From Capsicum annuum (taxonomy: Eukaryota; Streptophyta; Magnoliopsida; Solanales; Solanaceae): a stretch of DNA of 64,000 nucleotides. Position 1 is the stretch's first letter. Every line of letters starts with the position of its first letter. Below are positions 1-12,293 of this stretch, in pieces. The notes beneath the pieces are model-generated. The model was not told the DNA's origin. It did not search any database and saw nothing but the letters and a program-made list of their open reading frames with translations. The translations under genes were made by a program, and so were the position numbers. The stretch lies in assembly GCF_002878395.1 (NCBI RefSeq), contig NC_061121.1, forward strand, positions 134,634,255 through 134,698,254, given 5' to 3'.

Positions 1-734
1 ATGAATAAAAACTATGAATACCCGATTTAATGAATTTGGAAGGATTGATGGTGTATTCTTGTGATTTGGCCTTTGAATTTGAGAGCTAGGGTTCTTGTTA
101 TTAAGAGAGAAGGATTTTGTTCTTGAGAAAAAGTGAGAAAAGGTGATGTAATAGGGGTTTTAGGGCATAATTTCGTGATTAAATACTGATTGGGTCATGG
201 AAAAAGACACAATTTCCTTTAGAAAGTTTTTATTTTATGTCACTGAAAACTCGATTTCGGCACCTGGTGCAACGCGGCATTGACACATCGTACCACTAGA
301 AATTGCCAACTGGGAACTGGGCTGACAGCACGACGCTGTGAAATTAATTTGCAATACTGGATGGGACCTGTAATGTTACCGCAATGTGGTGGTATCGTGC
401 TGAGACACTGGATTTGAACACTCTGGATTTGAGCCTTGGCACGAAGCACCATAATCGAAAAGGCCCATTGGATTTTGACGATTGCTATTTTAGTATGCTT
501 AGCAATGGGTTGAAGGCTCAAGTGGCACACTGTCTCCTTAAAATGACTCTAACTCTACTCCAGGTGTTGGATTTGGGAAAATTTTGTATCAACAAAAATC
601 TTATTCAATTTCCCACATGACAAAAAGTAAAAATCTTGAAAATTCCACATGTATAAAAGTGGATTCATCTTTTAAAGCAAGTCTTTACTATTTTTGGGAT
701 GATTTTAATCTAGGTAGAAGTACGGGGTATTACA
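1..734 (-). repeat. Truncated 3' LTR of minus-strand gypsy element M0
   Basis: On the minus strand this reads from an LTR start (TGTAATACCCC, complement of 724-734) leftwards off the window edge. It sits directly against a polypurine tract, so it is the 5' part of a 3' LTR. It contains the CpG-rich block (about 240-530) and the 3' tail block (about 560-734) also found in the LTRs of M1, M2 and S1, so these form one LTR family. Small ORFs here are by-products of the LTR sequence, not genes. Confidence 0.8.
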
Positions 735-750
735 ATATCTCCCCCTTGGG
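735..750 (-). other. Polypurine tract of M0
   Basis: On the minus strand this reads CCCAAGGGGGAGATAT, the purine run that primes plus-strand DNA synthesis in Ty3/gypsy elements. It lies immediately before the LTR start. The same arrangement is seen at 25116 (M1), 33366 (P2) and, degraded, at 49652 (M2). Confidence 0.8.
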
Positions 751-1104
751 AACATTCATCCTCGAATGAGACTGATTGAGATTAGAGAAACAATAAGCTA
801 AAGTACATACTGAACATAAGCAACTGAAATATGACTACATGACTGACATTTCAGAGATTCATATTGAGCATGCATATCTGATGTATGATTTCATGGCTGA
901 ACTTACTCATGAATACATGTCTTAGATTTTTGATAATTGAGTTTCTCATAAGGAGAATGCATGTCTGATGTATGAACACACGACTGATCTGATGTATGAG
1001 CATATGATTGACTATACAATGGTAAATGGATATCAAGTTTAAAATGGGAATCCGAGCATGAAACTAGTTTGTAACTAAAATTTAAACAGGAAACTGAATA
1101 AGCT

Positions 1105-1650
1105 TTAAGGACAGTTATTAGCTTGGGCTAATTCTGAGTTTTGCGGAGAAGAGGTTAGGGTTCTTGGATCCCATATTGTCTTATGCTTTTCAAGTAGCTC
1201 CCTCAATGGACTGATTTTGCTAAAGAACTTTTCTAGAGGGACTTCATTATTCCTTAGACTACGATTCTGGTAGTCAAGGATTTTGACTTGAATCTCTTCA
1301 TAAGAAAGGTTGTTCTTAATGTCTATGTCCTCAACAGGGACTACGACTGCTGGGTCACTGATGTATTTCTTAATCAAGGAGACATGAAAGACCAGATGCA
1401 CAGAAGCTAGATCTTAAGGCGACTTGAGATCATAAACTACTTTATCAAAGCGACTGAGAATTTTGAATGGATCGACATATCGAGGACTAAAATTTCCCTT
1501 CTTGCCGAACCTCTGCACTCTTTTTATGGGAGAGATTTTCGAACACATGACATTTTTTGACTTTATCTCAAGATCCTTTCTAAATATGAATGAACGGGAA
1601 CATGAAAACATGGCTGAGTCTATAACATATGATGTTAACTGGGTATTGTG
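1105..1650 (-). pseudogene. Gypsy integrase C-terminus and chromodomain remnant (M0)
   Basis: Two minus-strand reading-frame pieces (1414-1611 and 1105-1401) match the end of a chromovirus integrase. The first carries a GKKGNFSPRY-type motif followed by DPFKILSRF, a degraded GPY/F module. The second starts with HVSLIKKYI and continues into a chromodomain-like tail with VPLEKFF. The family uses this tail to direct insertion to heterochromatin. The pieces are separated by a stop or frameshift, and everything upstream (RT, RNase H, integrase core) is missing. The neighbouring polypurine tract and LTR fit the normal order. Confidence 0.8.
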
Positions 1651-2925
1651 AACTGAACTAAGACATTGAGTACATAGCTTACAGTTGTTATTGGATCTAC
1701 AGGGTCAACCTATGGGTACCTACAACTCCAAAGTAGATTCATTAGACAAAGAGAAATTAGAGGGTTTAGGGCATGATATCTCAGGGGTTATAGAGTATCT
1801 CCCCCTTGGGATATTATGTCCCTCGAAGAATAACAACTTAACTGAGACACTGAGGAAAACTAGGATGATGCACAGGGCACCTATGAACTAAATCATGACT
1901 GAATATCTGGGATTTGAAACTGAGTCATAATACATGAACTGAGCTTATCATACAACTACTGGGACTTTCTATCTTGGAATAGTTACATTCTTGAGATTTC
2001 TGATAGTAGGACTAGGTTGAAAGATTGGAAACCATACCATACAAACTTGTTGCCTGATTTCTAAATTGAACTATTGGTTGTTCGATCTAACTCATATTGA
2101 ATACTTATACTTAACTAAAATAATTCTTCTTCACCTAAGACTACTGAAAATATTTACATGAGAACTAAGCATGAATGCCTAAACATACTAACTTATCCAA
2201 TTATTGAGTGACATGAGATAACAGAGCATGAATTATAGATAACTATATTATTTAAGAATGCAACACCAGGAGTGCAAAACAATTTAGGAATAGTCTTGTA
2301 AACTGAGGTACTAGAAGGCTGACAACTGAGTGATTGTTAATTGTACGCTATGGTTGATTAAACTCAAAAATGAATTGAGTTACCTACCCGATTACTGGGC
2401 TAGGACTGGGATTGAGATTGTACCTAAGATGATAATCGAGACTATAACTATAACTATGACTGCAGCTGGGACTGAATACTAATTTCTGATAACTAAGGTT
2501 TAGACTTGTACTGAAGTACTGAATTCTGATAGCTAAGTAACTAATAACTAAAAACTATGGTTTTGTAGGACTATCTGAGTCCTTTACTGAATATTAATTA
2601 CTGAATTGACTCCATAACAGACACTAGAGGGATAGAACATCATCCCAACAGATTCACCAAGGGATCTAAAATGGAGGGCATACATGACACAGTCTGAGTT
2701 TGGCTGATCATTAGGAGTGGAGAATGAGTCACGTGGGTTGAACATACTGTAAGACAGGAGATGAATGTATGAGTCATGAACTGCATGATGTGATTATAGA
2801 ATTTTTGTACTCAAAGAATATGATTCGTAACACTGAATGAACTGGTCTTCCTCATACTAGGAACTTGAAATACTCAGATCCTAAGGGAAATCAGTGAATG
2901 TAAGATGTGTTCATGGAACTGAAAT
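1651..2925. other. Unresolved decayed retrotransposon-derived sequence
   Basis: There is no credible ORF. A second polypurine-like string on the minus strand (about 1797-1832), followed by a degraded version of the conserved post-pol motif, suggests the 3' end of another minus-strand gypsy element. The rest is low-complexity sequence rich in ACTGAA/CTGAG words, like the untranslated or LTR parts of these elements. I cannot assign it to a family. Confidence 0.35.
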
Positions 2926-3031
2926 GTAAAAATCTTGAAAATTCCACATGTATTAAAGTGGATTCATCTTTTAAAAGAACTCTAACATTTTTGGGACAAT
3001 TTTAAACTAGGTAGAAGTACGGGGTATTATA
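2926..3031 (-). repeat. Isolated LTR-start fragment of the M0 family
   Basis: This 106-bp segment closely matches 627-734, including the terminal CGGGGTATTA(C/T)A. It ends at an LTR boundary, beyond which the sequence is different. It is probably what remains of the 5' LTR of M0 after large internal deletions, which would make 1-3031 one collapsed element. A separate solo-LTR fragment is also possible. Confidence 0.6.
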
Positions 3032-3214
3032 ATATCCTACCCATATAGTCAGTAACAATAATTCAAATTTCTCTCTCATGCATCCATACACTAATTGCCC
3101 CTAGGAAACCATAGCCACAAGAGTTTTCTCTCTTTAGATTGTAATAAAAAATTTATTTCTCCAATTTTGTTTCAGAAGTTAATTTTGTTTAAACACATTT
3201 CGTATCTTACCCCA
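3032..3214. other. Non-coding spacer between M0 and P1
   Basis: About 180 bp of AT-rich sequence without an ORF or a recognisable LTR motif. It may be true flanking DNA or another eroded repeat. Confidence 0.4.
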
Positions 3215-3320
3215 TGTAATACTTCAAACATTCTTTAAGTCAAATCTCAGCTCCAGAAAAGTTAGTAATGACTTCTACATGATTAATGTTTAAATCATAT
3301 AGAATTTCGCTAATTTTAAC
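3215..3320 (+). repeat. Collapsed 5' LTR of P1
   Basis: Aligns by eye to the first about 105 bases of the 3' LTR at 6782. The match stops near 3320, where sequence encoding the end of protease begins. This is a deletion junction, not an LTR end. Confidence 0.7.
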
Positions 3321-4408
3321 TACAAAAATAGAGTTGTCCAGTTTCAGTTCCGGAATGAACCCATCCTAGAGTGGATGGGTAGTACTTTAATTTTTAGACG
3401 TCAACTTGTTTCCTACCTTCGGGCACGGAAAATGATATCTAAGAGATGTGTCTATCATATTTTTAGAGTTAAGGACTCTAGTTTTGAAACTCCCAGTCTA
3501 GAATTAGTCACACTAGTGAATGAATATTCTGATGTCTTTCCTAAAGAACTTCCTGAAATTCCTCCCAGAAGGGAAATAGACTTTGGCATAGACCTTATTC
3601 TAGATACTCAACCCATATCTATTCTTCCATATAGAATGGCACCAGCAGAACTCAGAGAATTGAAAGATCAGTTGAAGCATCTCTAAGATAAAGGTTTCAT
3701 TAGACCCAGTGTGTCCCCGTGGAATGCATCAATCTCATTCCTATGCAAGAAAGATGGTTCTCTTAGAATATGTATAGACTACCATCAACTCAATAAAGTC
3801 ACCATCAAGAACATGTATCCACTTCACAGAATCGATGACTTATTCAATTAACTTCAGGGTGCCAACTATATTTTTAAGATATGCCTCAGATCAGGCTATC
3901 ATCAGCTAAGGGTCAAAGAATGTGATATTCCAAAAATGGCTTTTCATACTCGGTATGGCCACTTTGAATTCATAGTCATGTACTTTGATCTTACCAATGC
4001 TCCAATAGCCTTCATGGACTTTATGAACTATGCGTTCAAGAAGTACTTGGACATGTTCATCATAGACTTCATAGATGATATTCTTGTTTATTCCCGCAAT
4101 GAGAATAATCATGAAGACTATCTCAGAATAGTATTGCAGAGTTTTAGAAATCATCAGCTGCTCGCCAAATTCAATAAGTGCAAATTTTGTCTCAGGTCAG
4201 TAGCATTCCTTGGTCATATCATCTCCGATGATGGCATTAGAGTTGATCCTAAAAAGACCGAAGCAGTGAAAAACTGGCCCAGCCCCATCTCTCCATTGTA
4301 TATCAGGAGTTTCTTGGGTTTGGCTATTTATTACCATCGGTTTATTGAAGGATTTAATAAATTGCATCCTTTATGTCCAGATTACCTCATAAGAAGGTTT
4401 AGTTTCAG
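3321..4408 (+). pseudogene. P1 protease end and reverse transcriptase
   Basis: Encodes the linker after protease (3375-3686, with PPRREIDFGIDL and PYRMAPAELREL), then RT. A stop separates the linker from the RT fingers ([12 protein letters not shown], then [18 protein letters not shown]). The palm carries FIDDILVYS at about 4068-4094, so the catalytic Asp pair is intact, followed by the thumb motif FLGHIISDDGI. At least two stops and a frameshift near 4408 interrupt it. Confidence 0.88.
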
Positions 4409-4960
4409 TTGCTAGTTTCATGTGAAAAGTGTTTTCAGGAGGTGAAGACTCGACTCACCTCAGCTCCAATTTTGACTCTTCTAGATAGTTTAGATGGATT
4501 TGTAGTGTACTGTGATACACCCAGAGTAGGTTTGGGTTGTGTCTTCATGCAGCATGGTAAGGTCATAGCCTACGTCTCCAGAAAACTTAAACCCTATTAG
4601 AAGAATTATTTGAATCATGATCTTGAGTTAGCAGTCAGAGTTTTTACCTTAAAAATTTAGAGGCATTACTAGTACGGTGTTCATGTATATGTATTCAATG
4701 ATCATAAGAGCCTTTAGTATGTCTTTTCTCAGAAAGATCTTAACGTCTATCAGAGAAGGTGGTTAGATCTTTTGAAAGATTATGACATAAATGTCCTTTA
4801 TCATCCAGGCAAGGCCAATATACTGGTTAATACTTTAGTAGATTGTCTATGGGTAGTGTTTCTCAAGTTGAGGACAATAAGAATAATTTATCTCAAGAAG
4901 TCCATCATCTTTCTAGACTAGGTATCTATTTAGTCAATTCAGCATAAGCTAGTAGATGGG
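4409..4960 (+). pseudogene. P1 RNase H domain
   Basis: The frame restarts with a segment ending the RT connection (CFQEVKTRLTSAPIL) and continues into RNase H: VVYCDTPRVGLGCV with the first acidic residue, HDLELAV with the second, and a NDHKSL string where the family usually has TDHKSL. Stops occur after RKLKPY and at several later points. The family tail resembling SRLSMGS is present near 4840 but garbled. Confidence 0.82.
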
Positions 4961-5049
4961 TTCAAAACAGATCTGAATTATCTCTAGTATCTGAGGTAAA
5001 AGAAAAGCAAGATAGAGATCTCAGTCTTGTTACGTTGAAAGAGTCGGTC

Positions 5050-6479
5050 AGAGACTAGAAAGTAGAGGTTTTCTTCCAAGGGGGAGATGATATTTTTCAT
5101 TGTCAGGATCGTTTGTATGTTCCAGGTGTTTATGACTTGAGGCAATAAATTCTTATAGAAGAGCATGGTCTGCGCTACTCTATTCATCCATAGGCCACTA
5201 AGATGTACCGTGACTTTCAGGACATCTACTGGTAGAGTGGGATGAAGAGAGATATTACAGAGTTCATGGCTAATTGATCTACATGTTAGCAAGTTAAAAT
5301 AGACCATCAGAAGCTCGGTGGGTCTATGTAGGAATTTAGTATTCCTACATGGAAGTGGGAAGAAGTGAACATAGACTTTGTGACGGTTTTTCCTTGTACT
5401 TATAATCAGCACGATTCAATTTGGGTCATTGTGGATAGGATGGCCAAATTAGCTCTTTTCCTTCCAGTCCATACCTTTTATTCAGTTGAGGATTACGCTG
5501 GACTCTATATCAGGGAGTTGGTCAGATTGGACGGTGTTCCATTGTATATTATTATATATAGAGGTACCTTATTCACCTCTTACTTCTGAAAAGAATTCTA
5601 AAAGGGTCTTGGTACCTAAGTTCACCTCAGTATAGTCTTTCATCCTCAGACAGATGGTCAAGTAGAAAGGACCATTCAAACCTTGGAAGATATTATAAGG
5701 GCTTGTGCAATTGATTTCAAGGAGAGTTGGGATAACTATTTTCCTTTGATTGAGTTTGCATACAACAATAGCTATCATTCCAGTATTCAGATGGCTCCAT
5801 ATGAAGCTCTCTATGGTAGGAGGTGCAGTCCTCAAATCGGTTGGTTAGAAGTGGTTGAGGCCACAATAGTAAGACCTGATTGGTATTCGACACAATAGAG
5901 AAAGTTTTGATGATCAGAGAAAGACTCTAGGCTACTTAGAGCTGACAGAAGTCATATGCAGATGTGCACAGAAAGGATCTCGAGTTCAAGATTAGAGATT
6001 ATGTGTACTTGAAAATATCTCCCGTGAAGGGAGTGAGGTAGTTCGACAAGAAGGGAAAGCTCAATCCCCGATATGGTGGTCCCTTCAAAATTCTCAGTTG
6101 TTTCAAGAAGGTAGCTTATGAGCTCGAATTGCCTTCAGATCTAGCCACAGTTCATCCACTGTTCCATGTCTCCTTTCTAAAGAAGTTCATAGGGGACCCA
6201 ACAGTTGTAGTCTTGGTAGATGGCTAAGATATTTAGATAAAACTTTCTTTCAAAGAGATCTAAATTGAAATTCTTGACCACTAAACTCATAGACTGATGA
6301 ACAAAGAAGTCCCACTAGTCAAAGTTCTTTGGTGGAATCAGCCCATTGAGAGAGCTATTTGGGAAGCAGAAGTAGACATGCGGACCAAGTATCCTCATCT
6401 CTTCTCCGCAAATTCAGACTCAGCCCAAGGTAATAACTTTCTTAATCTTGTTAAGCTTCATGTTAAGATTTTAGTTTAA
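5050..6479 (+). pseudogene. P1 integrase and chromodomain
   Basis: Fragments in order: the remains of the HHCC zinc region near 5170-5300 (the Cys pair overlaps stops), the first catalytic Asp in VNIDFVTVFP (about 5365), DRMAKLALFLPV, a degraded RGTLFTSYF with the second Asp replaced, and TDGQVERTIQTLED (about 5650) carrying the catalytic Glu. Then come a GPY/F-type motif (KKGKLNPRYGGPFKIL) and the chromodomain-like tail at 6297-6479. Stops and frameshifts are frequent. Confidence 0.87.
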
Positions 6480-6765
6480 AACTTAATATCAAATACCCTT
6501 GCATATTCGGTCATATGTTCATGTATCATGTCAATCACGTATTCATGCATCAGATATGCATTCTCATCATGAAAAAATCAGCTTCTCAGTAATTTCAGTC
6601 ATGCATTCATGAAGACTATCCATCATATATCCATGCATATTCAGTATGATATTTCTGTATATTAGAAGTTCTAGTCACATAGATATTTTCAAATTTTCAC
6701 ATACCTTAAGTAAGATCAGTCTATTAGCTTTCCCATTCTAGTCAGTCCTATTCAAGGATGAATAT

Positions 6766-6781
6766 TCCTAAGTAGATATAT
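6766..6781 (+). other. Degraded polypurine tract of P1
   Basis: The conserved string GAGGATGAATATTCC is recognisable just upstream, and the purine run has decayed to AAGTAGATATAT. LTR start TGTAATACCCC follows at 6782. Confidence 0.65.
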
Positions 6782-9384
6782 TGTAATACCCCAAACTTTC
6801 TTTAAGTCAAATATAGTCTCCAAAAGGGTTAGTGAGGACTTCCTAAATGATTAATTCTTAAAATCAGATAGAAGTTCCTAAATTAAATTAGATTTCCAAC
6901 GATACCAATTTCCTCCAAATCTGGTATCGATGTAAAAAGTTATGGACGTTTTACACAGAACTATAGAACTGCCCAGAAGCAACGGTCAGGCCCATGGACC
7001 GTCGAGCTTGCTACGGACCGTCGCCCAAGCTGTGATGAATAAGGTGGTGAACTGACTTTTGGTCAAGTGCAATGCCCAGGACTGATGGACCATTGAGATA
7101 GCGATGGACCATCACCCAAACCATTATAGACGAGGCAAAAAGTTTAGGTTCTGTCCTAATACATTGTTTAGGCCCAACAAACCATCGAGCTAGTGATAGA
7201 CTGTCTCCCAAACCATTGCCTATTCCAATTAATGATTTTATACTATTTTTAAAATGGTATTTAGGCCTTTTCCATTCTTTTTAACCCATAATTATACCAG
7301 ACCAGAGCTCATTACTTCATTATTCATCTATAATACCAAATTAGGGTTTCTCTCAAGGATCAATCCCCAAGAACAAGAAACCGCAGGTGTTTATTTTCAA
7401 GTTAAGAATTTAAGATTTCCTCTACCAATCTTCAATAAATCATCCACCTAGGCATGTGAAGTGTTGATTCATTAGCTCTTTCATCCATGAAGCTCAAGAA
7501 TCTCATTTTAAACTCATTAATTGTGATTTCCATATGGTGGGTTGATTTTAATTATGTTGATGTAGTTGTATGAATCCCGAGTTGGAGTATTTATTTACTT
7601 TTCATAAAATTATGCTTGTATGTGAGTTGGAAACTTTTAAATCGAGTTGATTGAAGTAACCATGTTGTATGAACTAGTGTATATGTCTAAGCCTAAGGTT
7701 ATGGATGCAATATGTTTGACAAAATACCCAAGAAAACAAGAATCATGCTTTAGGACTTAATTATGACCAAATTGATGAGCCCATGCTTTATCTTTATGTT
7801 CAAAATGACTTTAATGTTATTGTTATACATTAAAATTGTTTGATGGATTATTATGAGATTAGCCTATGAAATTATGCCATGGTTGTATGTAGTCCTAATC
7901 ATGTACCAAACCATGATAATTAAGTGCCTCATGAAATTCCCCAATGATTGTATTATAGATTGTTGATTATGGTCGTGAGTCCAAGAAGTGTCATGTCTGG
8001 TCAGTTTCATGCTATTGAGTACTAGGGGTACTTATACCCAATAATTCAACTGTGTGCCTAGATCCAGTGTCATTTTTCAAGATACTCTCAGTCAAGCCAT
8101 GCTCCAGAGTATTCAGTCAGACTCATGACTAAGGAAAACTTAGAAATCCCAGTTATTACAAAAATCTCAGTAACTCAGTAATTTTAGTAGTATTCCATCA
8201 TTCAGAGGAACTCACTGGAACTAATACAGTTTAGTTCAGTTAATCATGTTTTAGTATCTATTCAAATGGGAGTAGGAATTAGCACTGAGTGAACCTAAGG
8301 ATGAGGGAACACACTGATAGTTGAGGGTGTGATCCTTAGAAGCAATCCTTGCATTCCAGAACTATGTAGCCAACATAGGTTGAGACATCAACACTGACAG
8401 ATGAGGTTTGATGAGGTTTATTAACACTATCAGATGAGTGTCCCGCCATTTTATTTGGGGAAACTATCAGATGAGGGCCACCCACAGCTTGTACTTACTA
8501 GTAGAGTTATATTGACATCCTTCTAGTTGGGTTATAGATTCGACCCCAACTCATCTATGAAAAATTATTTGGGGCAATTTGGTTAAATAACTACTTCCTA
8601 CAGTTACAGTTTCAGCCTTAGTCTCAGTAAGATAACTTAAATAGTTCTAATGAATTTAGGACTGTTATAGTCACCTAGTTCAGTACGGAACTCAACTAGT
8701 TCCATCAAAAATAGGAATATTAGATACAGTCATTTAGATAATAGTATATCAGTTATACGAAACTTATGTTATCAATATTTAGATTCTGTGATGTCATGAG
8801 ATCAGTCACAGTTCATGTATTCATGCATGTATTCGCACGTTCATGTTATTTAGTCAGTCAGTATTGTTTAAGCATATAAACCCCTTGCATTCAGCCTAAC
8901 TCACTTGCATACCAGTACATTCAATCATACTAACGCATTTACACTATGGTATTTTATACGATAGGTTTAGAAGCATGAGATACAAAGCACCCTTAATAGA
9001 TCAGACGTTCAGCAGACTGACTAGAAGTGAGTCCTTATCTTTTGAGGTTGTTATTATTTGATTATTTCATTCTTTCAGTACTTTGTTTATTTCATTAGGT
9101 GGAGTTAGTTGGGGGTATGTCCCATTAACTCCTTATTCAGACAGTTTAAAGGCTTTTAGACTAGCATGTTCAGACAGTTATTTTAATTTTGGTATGGTGA
9201 TGCCGTATTATTTAGATGATATGTTTTATCAGATATTTGAAACTCGTGGCCCTTTAGTCTTTTTTTCAACATTTATATAGTATGTTATGCAGTGCTCAGT
9301 ACAGATATCATCATAGGTTAGCTTATGTCCTTCGGGGTCATGAGCATCGTGTGGTATTCTGGGTACCAGATTGGGGGTGTTACA
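6782..9384 (+). repeat. 3' LTR of P1
   Basis: Runs from TGTAATACCCC after the polypurine tract to GGGGGTGTTACA at 9384, giving TG...CA termini and about 2.6 kb. The last about 400 bp (CTCCTTATTCAGACAGTT, then CTTCGGGGTCATGAGCATCG) match the 3' ends of the P2 LTRs at 19130-19425 and 34960-35234, so P1 and P2 are related. The interior has no real gene; the ORFs at 7254 and 9083 are chance frames. Confidence 0.85.
6985..7225 (+). repeat. GC-rich imperfect tandem block inside the P1 LTR
   Basis: Three degraded copies of a segment containing GGACCGTCG-like words and the phrase CCCAAGC/CCCAAACC start near 6987, 7074 and 7169, a spacing of roughly 90 bp. Each copy carries short inverted matches (ATGGACCGTC against GACGGTCC-like strings). 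It lies about 200 bp from the LTR start, in the likely U3 part. It produces the spurious ORF at 7011-7211. Confidence 0.6.
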
Positions 9385-10115
9385 AAATCATAGGTGAATT
9401 AAGAACCGATTTATATAACATGGGGGACATGAACATCCTAATCATATAATAAAATTAAGATGGACTCGACCCTCCCGATCGCTTAGATCCCTACGTCAGC
9501 TAGAGCATTTTGGGCGTTGGTTCCTTGGGACCTCTACTTTTAAGAACTGACTACACAACCCGCTTTTAAGCCTAATCAAAATATTTAATACTCATTTCCA
9601 ATTTATTAAACTAATTATGCATTTAGGCATCCCATTTTAACCATCACAAAGGGAAAATTCATGAGCTCTTAGGTTAAATTAACATTCACACACTGAATTC
9701 ACATTTTACAATGTTCAATAAAATCATACCATGGTTCATTAACCATTCCTTCCAATGCATTAGTTCAAGTGAGTAAGTCAAAAAATATGACAAAGCAATG
9801 TATCATTATCAATTTCATATTTAGGCAGAGAGAACTCAATTTCAAAAACCATATGTCAAAGCAAAATTCATCACAATTGGGGTAAACATAACCCCTTTGA
9901 TTATTCACCAATCCCATGTACCCACAGGTTCAAAACCATTAACAAAGCATGAATAACGAATAATAAACTAGGGGAAATCATTTTAATAACCATTCATGTC
10001 AAAGACCTCAACCATATCAAAACCATTATTTCAAATCCACATAATTAACCATGTTATTTTATGCATTAGTTAAAATGAGTTTAAGGTTAAAGTAACATGC
10101 CTTTAATACCCAAGA
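9385..10115 (-). repeat. Minus-strand LTR remnant of the element-A family
   Basis: Resembles 59080-60110 in the same orientation: a run with CCTCTACTTT and ACACAACCC, then GCATTTAGGCATC, CATACCATGGTTCATTAACC and AAAGTAACATGCCTT in the same order. The similarity starts at the P1 LTR end and stops near 10115. It may be a displaced piece of the 3' LTR of element A (see findings) or an independent fragment. Confidence 0.65.
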
Positions 10116-12271
10116 TAATTTTAATGACCCTGTAGGTCATTTCTGGTAATTCAACATACTTTTTCCATTAGAGCTTTCCCATATCTGTCCCAAGTCATTT
10201 ATTAATTGCTGGAATCGATAGTTTGGTTACCGGGCAATTTATTTGTTTTTTGGAACTATTTCCCTGCTTAGATATTGTCGTTAGTTCAAAATGGCCATTG
10301 AGAAAAAACCTCAATGAAATGATATTAGATATAAATTTTGACAGCGCTGGTAGATCTAGAATATTTATTTTAGATTGGGTAGTTCTTTGGATCAGGTTCT
10401 GTTGCATCCAAACTTATTTTGACCTATTAGTCAGGAAGTTGATAGAATAGAAATTACACTTTTAGCAAAACAACCTCAGATGGAAAATAAGACTTATCGA
10501 ATGATTTTGTAATGTCAAAATAATTGTGTTTGAATATTTCATTTACTTATATTGGATTTTTGATGCATCCCGAGGCATTGGCCAAAATTTGGAATTTATT
10601 CAAAGTTTCAGCTGTCATCTGGTACAACAGAAGGATCCAAGATTATGAAGGGCATAATGCGGTCTCGATACCACTATCACAGCCTGTGTGCTTACGATCG
10701 CGTGAACCAAGGACTTGGATGTGGTATTTGAATGCCCTTTTTGTTAAGAATTTGCCATTTTGCTATTGCTTTGAGTCCCATAAACACTAATAGGGTGTGT
10801 AGTCCACAAAGTTATTCTTGGGTGTTTATTGGGAGCTTGAATAACTTGCTTATTTTTTATTAATAACAAATCTAAGGTATGAATCCTTTATTTATAATGT
10901 CGAATTCTTTATTATTTGACTAAAACCCCAAATATCTTGAGGACTTGATTTTAGCCCAAATATGCTTATTTTGTACCAATTTCTTGGGAGATATAGCTCC
11001 TTAATGGTATTTGAATAATGTGTTGATCTCGTAAATTCATTTTTCATATGTAGGATCCACTTGAGGGGGGGGGTTGGTGTCATTTTGGACCTAAACAACA
11101 ATGGTGCAATAGAGGTTATTGATATTCTTGAAATAATGCATATATTAAATTTTTGATAGCTTGACTCCTTAAAAAAGCTTCGCTGAAAAGGAACTGAAGG
11201 TTATCAGTTTGTGAGTTGTATTCAGATTTTATGTATGCTAGGCATACTTCTTGTTAGATTGAGCTTTATTGTAGTATAATTGTGATATCTTTTTAATATT
11301 GGGAGGTGTTTTAGGTATTGGAATAACAGATGGTAATGTCTGGGATTATTTAAACCACTTAGGCTATTGAATTCATAGTGTGATGATGGACTTATAGTCT
11401 ATAACCTTGGTTAGTTGAACTTTTATCTCATGAATAGAATGAGAATGCTCTTGTTGTTCTAGTTAGATAGTAGTGACCTTCTAGCTTATACTAAAGGGTA
11501 AGTTGACCTTAGTTGTGCATAGATGTTGAAATTGTCCAAGTAGCTTTAGAAGAATTAAGAGAAATACTTGAGGAAGAATTGTACCGTAGAACTAGAACTA
11601 GTGTTGATTGATAAACCCCTAATACATGACTTAGATGGATTTTTTTAGTCCCGAGCAGAAGTTACACTTGAAGAGGAATTGGGGTTATTAGAAGCTGAAC
11701 TTGAGTCACCATAAGCTTGGACTATGTAGTTTCATTAATGACCATATACTTGTTAAACACATAGAATGTGCCTTTAGTAATATGATGGCTACTCCGTTAA
11801 ATATTTTTTATTCATGATGTTGGTATTGGTAATAATGTGCATGATTGATAGTTAAATTATTAATAATGCTTGGATAGCAATGAAATGTCTTATAGATTGA
11901 TCCCATGTCTATGCTATCACTTAATTCATTGACTATCTTACTATTTGGGTCTTGGATTATGTTATTACTCATATTATTTTCAAGATTGGTGGCTAACTAA
12001 TGTCTGAGCTAAGAATCCTCTTGTGCTAATAATGAAAATTATGCTAATAAAAAGGGGCTCTAGAAGGTATAATCATGGCTTTGTATTTCACCGTGCTAAT
12101 GATTATTTTAAGCCCATTAATCTATTGAGTGTTCATACCGTATGAATACATATATTCATGAACCTATTAATAAATTGTGTTGACAATGGATGATGAGGTA
12201 CGATGGTATGTCTTTCCTTATTTCTCTTTCATTCTATCCCTCATGGGGCTTGCATTTATTATTAATTTGAT

Positions 12272-12292
12272 TGCATATATATATATATACAT
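12272..12292. repeat. AT-dinucleotide microsatellite
   Basis: A short ATATAT run directly upstream of the 39-bp array. Confidence 0.8.
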
Positions 12293-12293
12293 A

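Larger units (their letters stand above)
3215..9384 (+). mobile_element. Degenerate Ty3/gypsy chromovirus P1
   Basis: Order on the plus strand: LTR remnant (3215-3320), end of protease and RT, RNase H, integrase with chromodomain, degraded polypurine tract, full 3' LTR (6782-9384). The first about 100 bp of both LTRs match, beginning TGTAATAC and sharing CTTTAAGTCAAAT. The left LTR breaks off there and joins pol, so the rest of the 5' LTR, the primer site, gag and most of protease were deleted. No target duplication is visible (CCCCA on the left, AAATC on the right). Numerous stops show it is long inactive. Confidence 0.85.

Noticed and set aside
240..620. Overlapping ORFs at the left end, and similar ones near 18000, 24700 and 49200
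   Set aside because: All fall in the same CpG-rich block of one LTR family; they recur with the repeat and are not conserved as a frame.
7011..7451. ORFs in the P1 LTR
   Set aside because: They lie in a complete LTR beside a GC-rich tandem block and show no domain.
10195..10790. Three ORFs at 10195-10790 considered as a possible small gene
   Set aside because: Two are antisense overlaps of each other; no start context, splice pattern or domain is evident, and the tract resembles a long LTR.
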